A DNA stretch of 64,000 nucleotides from Cephalotus follicularis (Eukaryota; Streptophyta; Magnoliopsida; Oxalidales; Cephalotaceae). A program made the position numbers and the translations under genes. Positions 1-9,571 of the stretch are shown here, one piece after another. Numbering within the stretch: the first letter of the stretch is position 1; each line of letters opens with the position of its first letter. The stretch is from NCBI GenBank assembly GCA_001972305.1, contig BDDD01005684.1, forward strand, positions 1 through 64,000, read 5' to 3'. Under the pieces are notes generated by a model. That model searched no databases. It was not told the origin of the DNA and saw only the letters and a list, made by a program, of their open reading frames with translations.

Positions 1-2
1 AA

Positions 3-92
3 AAACAAGTGGCGGATATCTTCACCAAACCCTTAGATGAAAATTCTTTTTCTAAGTTTAGAAGAGAATTAGGTTTGTGTGAACTTGAATGA
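3..92 (+). pseudogene. Copia polyprotein C-terminus (end of RNase H region), partial
   Basis: The frame reads KQVADIFTKPL followed by a short tail ending in LGLCELE and a stop at 90-92. The V-A-D-I-F-T-K-P-L signature is the well-known tail of Ty1/copia RNase H, where it follows the last catalytic block. Only this tail is inside the window. It fixes the + orientation of element A and shows that everything from 93 to the LTR at 2555 is downstream of pol. Confidence 0.85.
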
Positions 93-200
93 TATGTACT
101 ATGTTTGAATGATATGATTGATCGAATGAATATTTGATATGATGATTTTTTTGTTATTTGTTCTGTTTTTGGCTTGATTTTTTGTTCTGCTTTGAAAAAC

Positions 201-463
201 GTCGACTCCTTTTCTGGAATTTTTTTTGCTTTACAAAACAGAGTCGACTTCTTTCTGGAAAACTTATGAAAATCGCCTCGACCTCTTTTGAAAAACGTCG
301 ATCCCTGTGTGTTTCTCTAAAACACGTCGACTTCTTTTCAAACGCGTCGATGTTTTTTAAAACGCACCGTTTTTATAGCTAAATTTAAAGATCGCGTCGA
401 CTTCTTTTAGAATCACGTCGACGTCTTTTCCTCAGAAACCCGACTTCTTCATAAAAAGTCGAC
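201..463 (+). repeat. GTCGAC motif array downstream of element A pol
   Basis: About ten copies of a core GTCGAC or close variants (TCGATC, CTCGAC, CCGAC) occur every 20-35 bases, usually followed by a CTTTT run. The array lies between the pol stop and the extra ORF, outside the LTR. The same core recurs in element A's own LTR at 2674-3246 and in LTRs of other families in this window. Function unknown. Confidence 0.8.
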
Positions 464-670
464 CTTTTGCTCATTCTGCATTTTACCTCTTTCTCTGTAA
501 TTTTCCAAATTTTTCACTCTCGTTATTTTTCTTCAAAAATTGTTCCTTTTTGCTCGAAAAACAATTCTCGAATCATTTTTCAACCACAAAAACTCCTGTT
601 GTCGTATCCAATCAGTCTCTATTCGTCATTCTTTGTGTCTTTCATCTGCGCTCATCATCTGTTTGACAAA

Positions 671-1972
671 ATGCCTAGGACTAAGCAAACTGCCAAAAAG
701 AAGGCTGCCTCTACTTCTCAGCCTAAGAAATCTGCTAAGAAGCAGAGATTAGAGCTTAGGGAATCTACCTCTGAGTCTTCTCAATCGGATTCCTCATCCG
801 AAGAACAAATTCCCATTAGAACCATATCTTTTGTTGAAAAACGAGTCATGAGAGGCAGAAACATTGATTTTAATTTCTGTTCCTCCGAATTCTCCTTCTT
901 TTCCTGGTGAGATGACCTCCATCTTCTTCCCCTTGTTCAAATCTCTGACCCATTTTACATAAAATCGGTTAAAGAATTTTACTTTAACCTAAAGATGGTT
1001 TCGGCCCAAAATGAGGAATTTGCTATCTCCTCATCTGTTAAAGGGCAACAGATATATCTAGATGCTAGGATTCTAGCTTCTATCCTGCATATTCCACACA
1101 CCGTTCTATATGTTTTTTAATCCAAAAAATGGCCGGAGGTTGAGGGTTTTCACCCTAACCGAATTTTGTCGATTTTGTATCCCAACAATCCAAATATCCA
1201 TCCCAACATGGCTCTGACAACTAATCGTTTGTCAGTAGATCATAGGCTTCTCCACCATCTCATAGTTCATCAAATTCTACCCACCGGTGGAGGGTATGCG
1301 AAATTGTCTAGGATGCAAGTTTTCATTATGTGGTGCATCCTTTGTAAAATCGAATTCTGTTTTCCTCTCCTAATGCTCAAGACAATGGTAAGAGCATTTT
1401 CACAGAAGAAATCCGTACTCCCTTACGGATCCATTCTTACCCAAGTCTTCCTACATTGTCATATTCCGCTTGAAGGAGAGATCGCAACTAAGTTGAAGAA
1501 GAAAGATACATACAACAAGAGTACATTAAATTGTATGGGGTGGAAGAAACAACAAGGAATTTGGACATATTTGCCTAAAGTGGATCAAGGACCAAGGATT
1601 GGCATTGAAGAGCAAGAAGACAATCCTCCTTGGGAAGCTCAACAACAAGCTGCACCAGCCCAGCCTCAATCTCAAGGAACTTCATCTACTTCTGATTATG
1701 ACCGGATGATGGAGTTCATGCAATCAAAATTTGCTGCCATGGAAGCCTCGTTTAAAGAAATCAACTCTCAGCTTGGTAGATTGGAGGGTGATCATCAGGT
1801 AATTCAGTTCGACTTCTGACACATTGATGACACCATCTTCTATGATTTAAAAGTCACAAAGAGGCGTTTAAAAAGAATGGAAAGGAAGCTTGCCGAATCG
1901 AAGACCATTGATCAATGCAAAGAGACTTCGGGCGACGAATCAGAATCCGATTCCACTCCTACTGAATCTTGA
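671..1972 (+). pseudogene. Extra 3' ORF of element A with histone H3 tail-like N-terminus
   Basis: The ORF starts at an ATG whose product begins MPRTKQTAKKKAAS, followed by a Lys/Ser/Glu-rich acidic stretch. Residues RTKQTA are identical to histone H3 positions 2-7. Downstream coding sequence (about 950-1550) resembles the 'putative plant transposon protein' domain found in extra ORFs of plant retroelements, with blocks such as GGGYAKLSRMQ and LPYGSILTQVFLHCHIPLEGE. A Gln/Pro-rich linker and a likely coiled coil (MEFMQSKFAAMEASFKEINSQ) follow, then an acidic Ser/Glu tail ending at 1972. It is not a histone gene: only the first few residues match. The region is a broken fossil with a few interruptions. 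Family assignment is from recall, not a search. Confidence 0.6.
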
Positions 1973-2554
1973 TGTTTTTGTTGTGTCTGCTTTAATTCTT
2001 GTTGCATTTTGATGTTGTTATGAACCTTTGAGTTCATTTTTTTAATGAACAAGTTTGAATTTAATGATATTAATGAAATGTTTATGTAATTGTGTTTATG
2101 AGATTGTGTTTATAATTGTATGAATGATTTTCTGATTGTGTTGTAATAATTATGATTTCTCATTTATTTCCCATATTTTTGCCGATATTATGATCTTTTT
2201 GCCTTACTCATATTTTTACCCTGGCTGTTATTAAGGGGGAGCTGATATTTTTCTGCCTTTGTAGAATCTTTTTGATGCTATACAAAAAAGGGGGAGAAAT
2301 GTTAATGGCTCAAAAGAATTATGTTTGCGGAGAAATGCTAATGGGGAGAAATGTCACTTATGCATTTTGAGAGAAAGGCTCAACTCTTTGCTTCTACACA
2401 ACTCTGCTCAACTCTTTGTTTATGATATTGCAACTTATATAATGCTTACTGATATTGCATCTCTTTTGATATTCACTTATATTTCCTTCAATTGGTATTA
2501 CTTATAATTCATGCCTTTTGAGCAAATTTTTGTCATCATCAAAAAGGGGGAGAT
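1973..2554 (+). other. Element A 3' untranslated spacer with purine tracts
   Basis: AT-rich sequence without convincing coding potential. Two tracts of the form aaaaaGGGGGAGa occur, one near 2285-2298 and one at 2541-2553 directly before the LTR. The second is the polypurine tract expected to prime plus-strand synthesis. The first may be an older or duplicated tract. Confidence 0.7.
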
Positions 2555-3724
2555 TGTTGACGATTTAGTCTCAATCCTTGTTTTGATGATAACATATTTG
2601 CATTTAACAAGTTTACTTGATGTGCAAGGAATTACAAGTTCAATGAAAGCTTAAAACCAATCTGCAGAAGAAGACATCGACTATCAAGGAAAACCATCGA
2701 CGTCCGTACAAAAGAAGTCGACTCCTTAAAAATAACATCGACGTATTTAGTACAAAATCAACTACAAAGAAGACATCGTCCTTCCAGTTATGACATCGAC
2801 GTCCGTACCAAAAGACATCGACTACTTCCAAAAGACATCGACTACTTTCAAGATGACATCGACTACTTCCAAGATAACATCGACGTTTTCAGACGTTTTC
2901 TGTGCCAGAAGCTACTGTATCAAATTACAATTAAAGACATCGATCCCTACATCAAAGACATCGACGTCAATAAGAAAGACATCGACGCCTTTCCATAGAG
3001 GTCGACTCCTTTTACAGAGGTACCTGCAATTCCCAGAAAATGCATCGACTCCAAGTGAAGAAGACGATGTGATGTTCAAAGACTCATATTCTGGAGATTT
3101 CCCAGAAAAGACATCGACGCCTTCAAAAAGAAGTCGACGCCTTTTCAAGTGAACAAGACCCGGGAAACCTGGAACGGCTAGTTCAACCACTTCTAACGGA
3201 TACCAACTGAAAAGACATCGACGCCTTTCACAAAGAAGTCGACGTCTTTATACCAGCAGAGATAAAATTCAATAATTGCAACTCACATTATTATATCAAA
3301 AAGCTTCCACAAATCATGCAACGGCTACAAACCTTTTATGGCTACAAAAGGAAGATTGAAACCTCAGAAGATGTACAAGAAGTCAGAATTATTTAAATCA
3401 ATCACAACAACATCAAGAGAAATCCATTCCAAGCATTCTAGTGTGCAAAAAGCTCAAAGTGCTCTACATTGTTCTACAAAGCTACTAAGCTTTATTTCTT
3501 TGAGATTGTCTGAGTGTTTCTTTTTGTGAGCTGAATTATTCACATCAACCTACTTAAGAGGTTATTGTAAACACTTTCATTTTACTTGTAAAAGAGAAGA
3601 ATCCTCTAAGGCTTTGAGGTCAAAGTCTTGTGATTGAGGTCAATCACGAATTTGTGAGGTGTAACGATTTGCTGCCTTAATCAAATCGAGATAGTGGAAA
3701 CTCAAGGAGCTCCCTTGGGAAAAA
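2555..3724 (+). repeat. Element A 3' LTR, right end missing
   Basis: Begins TGTTGACGATTTAG immediately after the polypurine tract. It holds a long GTCGAC/ATCGAC array in its first half and ends with the gagctccCTTGGGA-like block typical of SIRE-type LTRs a few hundred bases before their 3' end. At 3725 it changes abruptly into the LTR of element B. No second LTR of this family is in the window, so it cannot be dated here. Confidence 0.75.
2674..3246 (+). repeat. ATCGAC/GTCGAC array in element A LTR
   Basis: Roughly twenty copies of AAGACATCGAC(G/T) or AAGTCGAC(G/T)CC, often 20-30 bases apart, fill this half of the LTR. Spacing and flanking bases are looser than in a tandem satellite: only the core and the preceding A-rich bases are kept. 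The arrangement suggests selection or repeated copying of a short site rather than simple slippage. Confidence 0.85.
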
Positions 3725-4377
3725 GAATTTTAGTTTCAACAGGCTTCTAAAATCACGCTCACGATTAAATTCTAGCCTGTTTCAATACGAATTAATGGGT
3801 GGTATAGAAACTACATAGTACAAACTACAACTTTCGTTTAGAATTTACCTTCAAAAGATGTCAAAATCGGTGTAGAAAAATGCTTGCAAAGTTGCTGTTC
3901 GTGTTTGTCAAAATGTGCAGATAGTTTTCTTTCAAAATAATACTTAGATTTTTAAAACTAGAAAAATGAGTAACATTAATGGTACCATCGTGCAACTAAT
4001 AAGTTTCCTTTCATGCAGATTCAGTTTCGAACAAAGAAGGAAAATCAGATCAACAAAAATGGCAAAAACCCCTTTTTCCTTAAACATGTCACCGTCCAAA
4101 CTGGTATGGAAAGCCGACTAAAGCGTCGACTGTTTACTTAAAGCGTCGACAATTAAGCACTTAAATACAAAACGGGTCGATGTCACAGGTTTAAGCGTCA
4201 ACGTGTCATACAACACCCAAAGCGTCGGCGGTTCTAATAAGAGCGTCGGTGCTTTGTGCCCAGAAAACAAAAATAAAAGAATTTCAAACTAAAAATCAAA
4301 GCGTTCACAAACCATAGCATATATAAAAAGGTATAAACCCAACATATAACATGTAAGCATAGAAACGGGATATTACA
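3725..4377 (-). repeat. Element B 3' LTR, partial
   Basis: Matches 8919-9571 base for base with only scattered differences. In minus orientation it starts TGTAATATCCCG at 4377. Only the first ~650 bases of the ~2 kb LTR are present; it stops at the junction with element A. Confidence 0.85.
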
Positions 4378-4392
4378 TCCACCCCCCCTAAA
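4378..4392 (-). other. Element B polypurine tract
   Basis: The minus strand reads TAGGGGGGGTGGA immediately before the TGTAATATCC start of the 3' LTR, the expected place and composition for a plus-strand primer. Confidence 0.75.
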
Positions 4393-4431
4393 AAAAAGAT
4401 TTCGTCCCGAAATCACAACCATACACATACC

Positions 4432-5909
4432 TTATTCAAGCAGGCGAGGATATTCCTCTCGAATATGTTCCTCCAACTCCCAAGTAGCTTCGCTTTCGGG
4501 ATGATTCTTCCACAAGACTTTTACAAAAGGGATGGTCTTACTACGAGTAACCCTCTCTTGTCTATCCAAAATAGCCTCAGCCTCCTCATCGCAAGACAAG
4601 TCTTCGCGAATACTATCAAAAGGGTAGTGAACCACGTGCAAGGTCATAATACCAAGCTAAAACATAACGGAATACCTAAACAAAAGACTGATGCGAAACG
4701 GATGTGGTGGTCTGAAACATAACTTATAACAAAACCGATGTTTAACTAAGTCTAAAAACCTTAACAATACATAAGTAAAAGCAAACCATAATCCGATATC
4801 CAAATACTATTTAAGAGGAAACTAGTCTGATATTAACTAAAAATATGATTAACACTATTGAAAACACAATGGAGCAACTCCTAGCTGATCCTCTGACAAG
4901 TGGGTAACTCTCATCACACGTTATGAACATGAGATAACTGTGGAGGCAAAGCTAACCGGTAAGCAACCGCTCCAATCTTTTCCATAATTTCAAATGGCCC
5001 GATAAACCGTGGACTCAACTTTCCTTTCAGCCCAAACCTTCGAACTCCTTTCCATGGTGAAACTTTTAGAAACACCTGTTCACCAACTCTAAACTCCAAT
5101 TCCCTCCGATGTTTATCTACATAACTCTTCTGTCGGGATTGAGCTGCTTTCAGCCTTTCCCTAGCTACAGTCACTTTTTCAGTAGTGATTTGAACTAGCT
5201 CACGTCCTTCGATAGCTCTCTCCCCAACCTCATCCCAACATGTCAGAGATCGATATTTTCTCCCATACAGTGCCTCAAACGGAGCCATCCGAATGCTAGC
5301 ATGCCAACTATTATTATATGCGAACTCTACCAAGCTCAAATATTCATCCCAGTTCCCAGCCCACTCTAATGCACAAGACCTCAGCATGTCCTCTAAAGTC
5401 TGGATGGTCCTCTCCAACTGTCCATCTGTCTGTGGGTGAAAAGCTGTACTGTAATTGAGCCGTGTTCCCCAAGATTTTTGGAATCCCTTCCAAAATCTAG
5501 ACGTGAAATGAGGATCCCTATCCGAAACAATGGATACAGGTGTTCCATGTAGTTTCACAATCTCTTGCTGGAAAACTTCCGCCAACCGATCTACAGAAAA
5601 GTTCTCCCGGATAGCCAAGAAATGTGCCAATTTAGTCAAACGATCCACCACTACCCAGATGGTATCATTCCTCTTGAACGTCCTTGGCAATCCTGTAACA
5701 AAGTCCATTGCTATGCTCTCCCACTTCCAAACTGGAACCTCCAAGGGCTGTAACAAACCACTGGCTCGTCGGTGCTCAATCTTAACTTGCTGACAGATCA
5801 AACACCTCCCAACATACTCTGCTACATCCCTCTTCATTCCATTCCACCAGAAATTCCGCTTCAAGTCCCTATACATTTTTGTAGAACCTGGATGTATAGA
5901 GAATACCAA
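4432..5909 (-). pseudogene. Element B integrase region with chromodomain-like tail
   Basis: The minus strand encodes the integrase zinc-binding part (CLICQQVK after an HPGSTKMYRDL block), the catalytic core with [20 protein letters not shown], the SDRDPHFTSRFW block carrying the second Asp, and [17 protein letters not shown] carrying the Glu, then GPY/F-like sequence (SPRFIGPFEIMEKIG) and a chromodomain-like end. A 282-base segment also found in the LTR lies within it (4641-4922). Integrase joins element cDNA to host DNA; the chromodomain-like tail of this group is thought to steer integration to heterochromatin. This copy is a fossil. Confidence 0.85.
4641..4922 (-). repeat. LTR-derived 282-base segment inside element B
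   Basis: Near-identical to 7567-7848 of the 5' LTR and in the same orientation, with matching length and only a few base differences. Read on the minus strand, the segment ends with GACCT. In the LTR that base is followed directly by GTAAGG, a good 5' splice site, while here unrelated element sequence follows. The other edge has a short AACGTG-like microhomology with the flanking sequence. Confidence 0.9.
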
Positions 5910-7363
5910 TCCATGCCAAAAATCAAGTCGAAGTCATGCATATCTATTGGGAAAAGATCCGCATCTCGAACGCGATCATCAAAAACGATAGGACAAGCAC
6001 GAAAACATTCAGATATTACAACAGATGTCCCCATAGGGGTCGAAAGAACCAAAGCTGGATCCAGAGATAGAGATGGCACCCCAAGATGCCGAACAAAAGA
6101 TCTCGCTACTACAGAGTGAGTCAATCCAGTATCATACAAAACATAAGCGATACGACAACAAACAGAGACATAACCCGAAACAGTACCTGGAGCACCCACT
6201 GCCTGATGAGTAGTCAAAGCAAAGACTCGGCCACCTATATTGCGCTGTCCCGCATCTCCGCAATTATCTTTCCTCTCCTTTGCTCGAGGGTGTGTGCAAT
6301 CCATAAAACGATGGCCCTGCTGTCCGCACACAAAGCATGCTCCCGAAGCCTTGTAACAAGTCCCAACCGGATGCCTCTTCCCATAAGCCTCGCACTGTGC
6401 AATCTGAACATTGGGGTTACCCCCACCAGTAGCTCCTTGATTCTGCCTTTGATCATTTCCAGATTGTCCCCCTCCTCGGTCATTATTTTTCTTTTGTTGC
6501 TTACCATTTCGGCCCTTACCCTGCTGCCTCGAGTTTTGGCCCTGAGAGTCTCCCCTATTTCTCTTCTTTTCTCCTTCTAAACGAGTAGCCTGAAAATCCA
6601 ACCTTTCCATTTCTATGTTCTTCGCAGCGTTTGCAACCTCTGACACATCCGTAAACCTGGAGTTAATCAGCTTATCCCTAAGCTGATAATGCAACTTCCA
6701 TTTAAACTTTTCTGCCTGTTCTGCTGCCGACCCCGCTGCAGGTCCTGTAAAGCCTGCCAACCTGGTAAACCGGGCTAAAAACTCCGTAACAGACTCACCC
6801 TCCTTCTGTCTCGTCATTAGAAACTCCCTAGCATAAGCCTTTTTATCAGCAGTGGGGAAATACTGCTGATAAAAGATCTCACAGAAATCAGACCAAGACA
6901 AAGTCTCAACAAAACCTCAACCCTTAGATGTCTTCAAGGTCTTCCACCATGTCTGGGCATCGCCCTCCAGCTTATACGCAGCCAACTTAACCTTCTGATT
7001 ATCACCGCATTCCAGCACATCGAAAATCTTCTCCAAATGAGCAATCCAATGCTCAGCCTCCACTGGTGTTAGCGCTGAAGTAAAGGATCGCGGTCTCTGT
7101 TTTTGGAACCTTTCAAGCCATACATGAACTGGAGTATCAGGATGGTCTCCAACTCTTCTAGCTGCATGAGCATCAACGGATACATTCTCCCCAGCTACTT
7201 GCTCACGACGACCGTGCTCATGATTTTGCTATTGCTGCATCACTCGGTTCACTTCCTGAGCCACAGCTTGTCTAACCATCTCGTCAATTGCAGGTTCATT
7301 CCTTGCTCCATCCTGAGCCACAACAAGTTCGGTCCTCTGAGGGGTGTTCCTTGTTCGTGCCAT
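5861..7363 (-). pseudogene. Element B gag and protease region
   Basis: Starts on the minus strand at the ATG at 7361-7363 (MARTRNTPQRTE), about 160 bases inside the primer site. Gag core blocks include AYKLEGDAQTWW and FYQQYFPTADKKAYAREF, followed by a basic Gln/Gly-rich linker and a CCHC zinc knuckle (CFVCGQQGHRFMDC). Protease follows with the catalytic DTG in VLYDTGLTHS and the typical DLIFGMDW block. Gag forms the particle, protease matures it. The region is long and mostly open, with a few interruptions. Confidence 0.85.
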
Positions 7364-7520
7364 CTACGCAACAAAACCAGGACAAGATAAGGACAAAAGA
7401 ATCAGGGTATCAAAACGAAAAGACACATCAAAAGATCATAACGAAGAAGTCCTAACCCGATGTCTACCCAATCTCACAGGTCAAACCTAGTTAGGTCTTC
7501 TAAGGAAACAAAACCTATAT

Positions 7521-7531
7521 CTCTGATACCA
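7521..7531 (-). other. Element B primer binding site (tRNA-iMet)
   Basis: The minus strand reads TGGTATCAGAG, complementary to the 3' end of plant initiator tRNA-Met, a few bases inside the 5' LTR end. This is the common primer site of plant copia and chromovirus elements. Confidence 0.85.
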
Positions 7532-7566
7532 CAATTTGTAACACCCTCGATGGTGGGAGCCCTTAC

Positions 7567-7848
7567 AGGTCATAATACCAAGCTGAAACATAACGGAATA
7601 CCTAAACAAAAGACTGATGCGAAACGGATGTGGTGGTCTGAAACATAACTTATAACAAAACCGATGTTTAACAAAGTCTAAAAACCTTAACAATACATAA
7701 GTAAAAGCAAACCATAATCCGATATCCAAATACTGTTTAAGAGGAAACTAGTCTGATATTAACTAAAAATATGATTAACACTACTGAAAACACAATGGAT
7801 CAACTCCTAGCTGATCCTCTGACAAGTGGGTAACTCTCATCACACGTT
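7567..7848 (-). repeat. LTR copy of the 282-base segment duplicated inside element B
   Basis: This is the source-like copy in the 5' LTR of the segment also found at 4641-4922. In minus orientation it lies just downstream of the predicted acceptor (7869 or 7861) and ends precisely where GTAAGG begins at 7566, so it coincides with most of a predicted second LTR exon. Confidence 0.85.
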
Positions 7849-7868
7849 TCCCCCATCCTTCTGGAAAC

Positions 7869-9043
7869 CTGCCGCATAGAAACAAAAAAAAACGCGGCTG
7901 AGCAAACCTCAGTACGGATAAGGAAGTAAAACAGTAAACGGTGAACAAATAATTGGAACTTTAAATTTAGCAAAGTAACATAATAAATATTCTCCAAGAT
8001 GTAAAGCAGAATATTTGAAAATGAGCAGTTATAAAACCGTCATAACTTTACGAAAAACATATTATCATAATTCAAAACTTTATCTGGTTTCATAATTCCA
8101 TAACAGAGAATTCTGACATACATACATATATAGGTGCAAGGGGTTCGCGAGGCCCACATGCTCTGACGGAAAAGTCGTGTACGACACTACACAAACAATC
8201 CCAAATACTGAATTTCTGAATTCTGACAATAACTAGAGTATACTCACATGCCTCAAAAGGATCCATATCGTACTCTCAGGATACATATTTAAAAGAGACG
8301 TCGTAGACCGATCACACCGCCACGGTAGGTGTCATGTCCTCCGTGCCAAAGAACATGCCTATGATACCTCATAGGTAGGGTTTTTCTCTGTATGTTATTA
8401 TGCTAAAACTTTGTTTTATTCTCGACAGTTTGTTCCTAGGCGTCGACGGTTTCATTGCACAAAAGGACAAAGCGTCGAGTAAAGAGTCGACTGACCACAG
8501 CACAAAACAATACAAAGCGGCGACGCTCAAGGAATAAGCGTCGACGGTTTGCGTCGAATACAGAATACCAGTTGCAGAAAATAGTTTCAATTTCATGAAC
8601 AACTCGCATTTTTCATATACAGAAGTTATAGTAGCAATAAACAGACTTTAAAAACATGTCATATGAGTCTGTAACTATCAGTATGGTGATTATAAATACA
8701 CAATCATGAAAATAACAAGTTTAGCATAGCATATTCATGTCGAAACATGGTTTTAAAATAGTTTACAAAATCATGAACTATAATCTGATTTTTCCTCTGT
8801 ATAAGCCGTAAAACAGTGATATATATATATATACATACGTCAATAACATGATTTCTTGTTTTTAAGCATCAATATTACAAATTATGCATAAAACCCATGA
8901 ACATATAAATATAACAGCAGAATTTTAGTTTCAACAGGCTTCTAAAATCATGCTCACGATTAAATTCTAGCCTGTTTCAATACGAATTAATGGGTGGTAT
9001 AGAAACTACATAGTACAAACTACAACTTTTATTTAGAATTTAC
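7869..9043 (-). other. Predicted intron-like interval in element B LTR
   Basis: On the minus strand a donor GAAG|GTAAATTC is followed about 1.2 kb later by a T-rich tract and TATGCGGCAG|GTTTCC (alternative acceptor TTTCCAG at 7861). The interval contains a GTCGAC array. This is inferred from splice-site consensus only; no transcript is available here. Confidence 0.4.
8440..8550 (-). repeat. GTCGAC array in the predicted intron of element B LTR
   Basis: Several copies of GCGTCGAC or the variants AGTCGACT and GGCGACG within about 110 bases. A second array (9307-9450; also 4112-4250 in the partial LTR) lies nearer the LTR start with cores GCGTCGACTG and GCGTCGGCG. Confidence 0.75.
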
Positions 9044-9571
9044 CTTCAAAAGACGTCAAAATCGGTGTAGAAAAATGCTTGCAAAGTTGCTGTTCGTGTT
9101 TGTCTAAATGTGCAGATAGTTTTCTTTCAAAATAATACTTAGATTTTTAAAACCAGAAAACGAGTAACATTAATGGTACAATCGTGCAACTAATAAGTTT
9201 CCTTTCATGCATATTCAGTTTCGAACAAAGAAGGAAAATCAGATCAACAAAAATGGCAGAACCCCCTTTTTCCTTAAACATGTCACCGTCTAAACTGGTA
9301 TGGAAAGTCGACTAAAGCGTCGACTGTTTACTTAAAGCGTCGACATTTAAGCACTTAAATACAAAACGCGTCGATGTCACACGTTTAAGTGTCAACGTGT
9401 CATACAACACCCAAAGCGTCGGCGGTTCTAATAAGAGCGTCGGCGCTTTGTGCCCAGAAAACAAAAATAAAAGAATTTCAAACTAAAAATCAAAGTGTTC
9501 ACAAACCATAGCATATATAAAAAGGTATAAACCCAACATAAAACATGTAAGCATAAAAACGGGATATTACA

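Larger units (their letters stand above)
1..3724 (+). mobile_element. Element A: SIRE-like Ty1/copia retrotransposon, 3' part
   Basis: The window opens in the last codons of a copia polyprotein and continues through a motif array, an extra ORF after pol, a purine tract and a 3' LTR. A long extra ORF between pol and the 3' LTR is characteristic of the SIRE/Maximus lineage. The 5' half lies outside the window. The right edge at 3724 is abrupt: the LTR stops short of a recognisable 3' end and passes directly into LTR sequence of element B, so a rearrangement rather than a clean insertion made this junction. The element is broken in several places. Confidence 0.8.
3725..9571 (-). mobile_element. 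Element B: Ty3/gypsy chromovirus (Tekay/Del-like)
   Basis: On the minus strand the order is 5' LTR (7537-9571), tRNA-Met primer site, gag, zinc knuckle, protease, integrase, chromodomain-like end, polypurine tract and a partial 3' LTR (3725-4377). The C-terminal blocks IPFVKVLW and EATWELEEHIREEYPRLL and the 2 kb LTR fit the chromovirus Tekay/Del group. RT and RNase H are not recognisable, so it would need help from a relative. The retained parts of the two LTRs are nearly identical by eye, which suggests a fairly recent insertion. It has a handful of breaks. Confidence 0.8.
7537..9571 (-). repeat. Element B 5' LTR
   Basis: 2,035 bp, minus orientation, starting TGTAATATCC at 9571 and ending GTGTTACA at 7537 next to the primer site. 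It holds two GTCGAC arrays (9307-9450 and 8440-8550), a TATA-like tract near 9515-9530, and a predicted intron-like interval (7869-9043). A short (TA)n run lies at 8820-8836. Confidence 0.85.

Noticed and set aside
671-910. Host histone H3 gene
   Set aside because: Only the first few residues resemble H3; no histone fold follows, and the frame sits between copia pol and its 3' LTR.
7521-7531. tRNA gene fragment
   Set aside because: The 11-12 base tRNA-iMet complements here, at 39071 and at 44992 are primer binding sites beside LTRs; no cloverleaf sequence surrounds them.
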